From contig CAKQEI010000016.1 in the NCBI GenBank assembly GCA_934230115.1, forward strand, positions 1 through 36,510: a DNA stretch of 36,510 nucleotides, given 5' to 3'. This DNA comes from an uncultured Prevotella sp. Lineage in GTDB: Bacteria; Bacteroidota; Bacteroidia; Bacteroidales; Bacteroidaceae. The notes beneath the pieces are model-generated. The model did not search any database. It was given only the letters and a program-made list of their open reading frames with translations, and was not told the DNA's origin. This document shows, piece by piece, positions 33,750-36,510 of this stretch. Both the position numbers and the translations under genes were made by a program. Numbering within the stretch: the first letter of the stretch is position 1; each line of letters begins with the position of its first letter.

Positions 33750-33780
33750 AAGATGCGATAAAACTGATTATATATTATTC

Positions 33781-34716
33781 TTATTTGCTCAATTTTGTTC
33801 TGACATAGACAAACCGTTTAAGGAGAAACCACCAGTCTGCCAGTTTAAGAATTTTACAAGCGGTCGAAAATTCTCCATATTTTTGCATTCCATGCTTTTT
33901 CAATAATTTCTTCACCTCTTCTATCGACATGTCCTCGCTATATAGCGCGAAAACAGTCTTGGCTACACGATGTTGCAAATCATACGAAATCTGAGTGAAT
34001 GGTTGGCAAACCTCAGATATTATACTATTTGCCATGATTATACTCTCTATCTGTTTCTTTCCATAAACACGCTGGGTAACCGATGCCTTGTTTTCGTAAT
34101 AATCATACACGAAATCATCAATAGGCTCTATCCTCTCTGCATTTACGGCAACTTGGTATAACAGACAAGCATCTTCATAGATGGTCATATTCTCCAAATT
34201 TCTCAGTTCATGGTCATGAAACAGACTTGTGCGGTATAATCTTCCCCACAGACAACGCCTCGCCTTTTCATCCAACAAAGCTTTCAGAAAATCCAATTTC
34301 TTGGCATTTGCCCTCACATTGTCGACAAGACGTTCCCTGCGTCCATTCACATATATTTTTACAGCATTTCCCAAGACAATATCAGCATTTGTCTCTACCT
34401 GTTTGCTCACAAGTTTTTCTACAGCATCTAATGGCAAGGCATCATCGGAATCAACAAACATCAAGCATTCGCCAGTTGCTGCCATATAACCATCCCTACG
34501 GCTCATCATGGAGCCTTTGTTTGTAGCATGCTTTATTATCTTTATCGATGGATATTTTTTCTGATAATCCTCAGCTATAGACAACGAAGCGTCTTTGCTT
34601 ACATCATCCACCAAGATTATCTCAATATCACTATGTGTCTGATTAAGGATAGAATCCAAGCATCTGCCAATAAAAGGCTCTGCATTATATAAAGGAATTA
34701 CAACTGATACTTTCAT
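33781..34716 (-). CDS. Glycosyltransferase family 2
   Basis: The 311-residue GT-A enzyme begins MKVSVVIPLYNAEPFIGRCL, with the nucleotide-binding VDDVSKDAS and the metal-binding DxD in MFVDSDDALP. The frame is open back to 34737, but the strand MKVSVVIPLYN is the standard GT2 N-terminus, so ATG 34716 is chosen. The C-terminal part is helical without clear membrane segments. Substrate unknown. Confidence 0.88.
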   Translation of the reverse strand: MKVSVVIPLYNAEPFIGRCLDSILNQTHSDIEIILVDDVSKDASLSIAEDYQKKYPSIKIIKHATNKGSMMSRRDGYMAATGECLMFVDSDDALPLDAVEKLVSKQVETNADIVLGNAVKIYVNGRRERLVDNVRANAKKLDFLKALLDEKARRCLWGRLYRTSLFHDHELRNLENMTIYEDACLLYQVAVNAERIEPIDDFVYDYYENKASVTQRVYGKKQIESIIMANSIISEVCQPFTQISYDLQHRVAKTVFALYSEDMSIEEVKKLLKKHGMQKYGEFSTACKILKLADWWFLLKRFVYVRTKLSK

Positions 34717-34729
34717 AACTATCTCATTT

Positions 34730-34936
34730 TTAATCATTCATCAGTTCATGTCTCTTACGGGCGTTTCGCCTCCACCACCAATACAGCATTTCTTTGGGCA
34801 ATATGCGGTATAAAATCGTGCATATCCACAAATAAAAGCATCGAGAAAAATAGCTGAGACCTTTATTTCCCCCCCAGGCCGTCCGAGAACTATTTTCGAT
34901 TTTGTTTTTCCTTTCAATCTGAAACTGTAGTATCAT
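34730..34936 (-). CDS. Small uncertain ORF with a run of seven G
   Basis: A possible 68-residue basic protein has a hydrophobic middle (CFYLWICTILYRILP) and an end rich in Trp and Arg (YWWWRRNARKRHELM). I recognise no family. It ends 14 bases before the GT2 start. The coding strand contains GGGGGGG (34869-34875 as C's on plus), which could slip. A second short open frame, from about GTG 35022 to near 34912, reads NFQFATDDSTFSQLRSCFDF and then stops, so this interval may be the remnant of one longer disrupted gene. Confidence 0.3.
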   Translation of the reverse strand: MILQFQIERKNKIENSSRTAWGGNKGLSYFSRCFYLWICTILYRILPKEMLYWWWRRNARKRHELMND

Positions 34937-35029
34937 GATTCTGTTGTTTTATACGGCAAACAAAATCAAAACAGCTCCTCAATTGAGAGAAAGTACTATC
35001 ATCGGTTGCAAATTGAAAGTTCACGCTTT

Positions 35030-35710
35030 CTAATTTGTGAGTTTTCGGACAGTCTCCCCCACAGCCTTGAAGTTTTCCTTGTAGAGCCGAAGCCTATTCT
35101 CCGACGAAACTCCTTCGTCGGCAATATATACAGCCACCGGACATGCCACATATTCTTTACTGAAACCCTTGCTGCATATATTTGTCAACACTTTCCTGTC
35201 AGCCGCTATCGGATGGCTAAGGTCAAATAGATTTGCCCTGTGACAATCTGTTCGTACAAACTCAGCTTGATGGCAAAAGCGGAAGACACCCTTATCCATT
35301 CCCTTCTTGTAGACGCGTCCCCATTTATATTTCATAATGAAGTCGCCACAGATAACAGCCACTTTGTCATCAAACTCCTTGCCTGAAAAAACTTTTGCCA
35401 AAGTGTCTGCACTCACAAACCGGTCGCCTGCATTCATGAAGTTTATCCAATCGCCCGTAGCAAGACCTATGCCTTTGTTCATAGCATCATAAATGCCACG
35501 GTCTGGTTCCGACTTAATTACTATGTTGGCTTGCGGATATTCTGCACTTACCTTATTTATTATGTCCAATGTATTGTCTTTGGAAGCACCATCCACAATA
35601 ACATATTCCATATTGGAATAAGTTTGACCAAGTACCGACCTCATGGTCTGTTCTATAACTCCACTTGCATTGTAACACACAGTAACAACTGTGATTTTAA
35701 GTTTTTCCAT
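35030..35710 (-). CDS. Glycosyltransferase family 2 (WcaA/PgaC-type N-terminal domain)
   Basis: The 226-residue GT-A enzyme starts KITVVTVCYNASGVIEQT with VDGASKDNTLDII and the donor site DRGIYDAMNKGIGLATGDWINFMNAGD, a variant of the DxD region (NAGD) common in short GT2 proteins of colanic acid WcaE type. It lies 3 bases downstream of the GT4 gene. Substrate unknown. Confidence 0.88.
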   Translation of the reverse strand: MEKLKITVVTVCYNASGVIEQTMRSVLGQTYSNMEYVIVDGASKDNTLDIINKVSAEYPQANIVIKSEPDRGIYDAMNKGIGLATGDWINFMNAGDRFVSADTLAKVFSGKEFDDKVAVICGDFIMKYKWGRVYKKGMDKGVFRFCHQAEFVRTDCHRANLFDLSHPIAADRKVLTNICSKGFSKEYVACPVAVYIADEGVSSENRLRLYKENFKAVGETVRKLTN

Positions 35711-35713
35711 ACA

Positions 35714-36510
35714 TTAATCGTCTTTTCTGTTTAAAATAGTCTGATACAAACTGAATATTTTATTTGAATTCAATACAGATGTAAAATGGCTATAAGCATG
35801 TCGCTTGCCTTTCTCGGACAGGCTCTCAAGAAGAGAATGGTCCTCGATCAGCAATTTCATTTTTTCTGCCAAACTCTCTATATCTCCTAATTCATACAAA
35901 AGTCCTGTCACTCCATCGGTAATAATCTCGGGATTAGCTCCTGTGTTCGACGCTATTACAGCAAGGTTTTGCATCATATATTCCACAGTTACACGTCCGA
36001 AAGCCTCATTTGTCGACAACATCAGTCCAGCATCACATTTCTGAAGAATCTGTGGCACATCTGTTCTGTAGCCCAAGAACTCCACATTATTTTCCAATCC
36101 ATTGTCTGCCACAAACTTCTTTAGCACTTCGGTATAGTCCTTGTCGCAATGTCCAACTATCAAGATTTTAAAGTCTTTCTCCGTCTGCTTCTTTATCAAG
36201 GCAGCAGCCCTAAGTGCTTCGAGTTGGTTTTTGTTGGGTTCCACCCTACCCGTCAAGCAAAAAGTTGTCACCTTATTATTATGTATAGCCAATAATGATT
36301 CATCCTTAGGAACAACACCATTATATATCAGCCTGATACGATGATTAAAATACGGTCGGAATTTCTCTTCTATAACTTTTGATATTGCTATGGCGCATGT
36401 GCATTTACTATATATCCAACGTTCATATCTCTGTCCAAACACAGAAACAAGTCGGAAATCCTCATAGCCAAACTCCCTTAAATGCCAAACATGAGGAATG
36501 CGCCTTGCCA
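35714..36510 (-). CDS. Glycosyltransferase family 4, cut by the window edge
   Basis: The frame stays open to the end of the window: upstream of the apparent GTG at 36442 it continues as ARRIPHVWHLREFGYEDFRLVS, which is typical GT4 sequence. The true start therefore lies outside, and at least 265 residues are visible. The donor domain has CLTGRVEPNKNQ, and the E-x7-E motif NEAFGRVTVEYM near the middle. It is the most upstream gene seen of the polysaccharide cluster. Confidence 0.88.
   Translation of the reverse strand, partial: ARRIPHVWHLREFGYEDFRLVSVFGQRYERWIYSKCTCAIAISKVIEEKFRPYFNHRIRLIYNGVVPKDESLLAIHNNKVTTFCLTGRVEPNKNQLEALRAAALIKKQTEKDFKILIVGHCDKDYTEVLKKFVADNGLENNVEFLGYRTDVPQILQKCDAGLMLSTNEAFGRVTVEYMMQNLAVIASNTGANPEIITDGVTGLLYELGDIESLAEKMKLLIEDHSLLESLSEKGKRHAYSHFTSVLNSNKIFSLYQTILNRKDD

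Noticed and set aside
36440..36442. GTG 36442 as the start of the last glycosyltransferase
   Set aside because: The frame continues upstream with good GT4-type sequence to the window edge, so the gene is truncated by the window.

Overview
The window looks like chromosome of a Bacteroidales bacterium, most like Prevotella and relatives. The promoters have the Bacteroidetes form (a -33 TTG, about 20 bases, then a -7 TAnnTTTG), the intergenic DNA is AT-rich, and the families are typical of the group: LruC-domain lipoproteins, OmpA-like proteins with an N-terminal barrel, DUF1703-type AAA/nuclease proteins and Rpn-type nucleases. Assignment below order level is inference.

Bases 1-710 hold no convincing gene. 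They contain several short perfect hairpins, a textbook promoter (231-261) and a strongly self-complementary segment (about 365-617) that I read as a structured RNA, possibly 6S-like. Bases 711-7043 are a type I restriction-modification operon: a methyltransferase fused to a one-TRD specificity half, a secreted protein of unknown function, the restriction/translocase subunit, and a small antitoxin-like protein with a nine-base tandem-repeat tail. Bases 7044-7551 are a graveyard of partial copies of that tail and of other gene fragments. An Rpn-type nuclease and a ParE/RelE toxin-antitoxin pair follow on the minus strand, with the TA promoter set inside an inverted repeat.

Bases 9340-19666 are mostly ordinary genes: a TauE/SafE-type permease, a BaiN/HI0933 flavoprotein, an M18 aminopeptidase, an FKBP isomerase, a DUF1703 protein, a methyltransferase, a short-chain dehydrogenase, the helicase HrpB and a thioredoxin. 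Three tracts of degenerate seven-base repeats lie in this stretch. Two carry tiny perfect hairpins with three-base loops. One tract forms the shared 3' ends of two convergent genes, and one lies in frame inside hrpB.

From 19832 to the right edge everything is on the minus strand and concerns the cell surface. Reading in the direction of transcription from the right edge come four glycosyltransferases (the first cut by the window edge), a PaaK/CapK-like adenylate-forming enzyme, an (alpha/alpha)6-barrel protein and an O-antigen ligase/polymerase. A new promoter then drives wecG, wecC, wecB, an OmpA-like outer-membrane protein and a LruC lipoprotein, ending at a strong terminator. A second LruC lipoprotein has its own promoter. 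The wec genes should make UDP-ManNAcA and transfer that sugar. Their very tight linkage to the OmpA and LruC genes suggests one surface module joining a glycan to surface proteins, though this is inference.

The most novel-looking items are the heptamer/triplet-loop hairpin repeats, the wec-OmpA-LruC operon, the HsdM-HsdS fusion with a secreted gene inside its operon, and the RNA-like element upstream of it.
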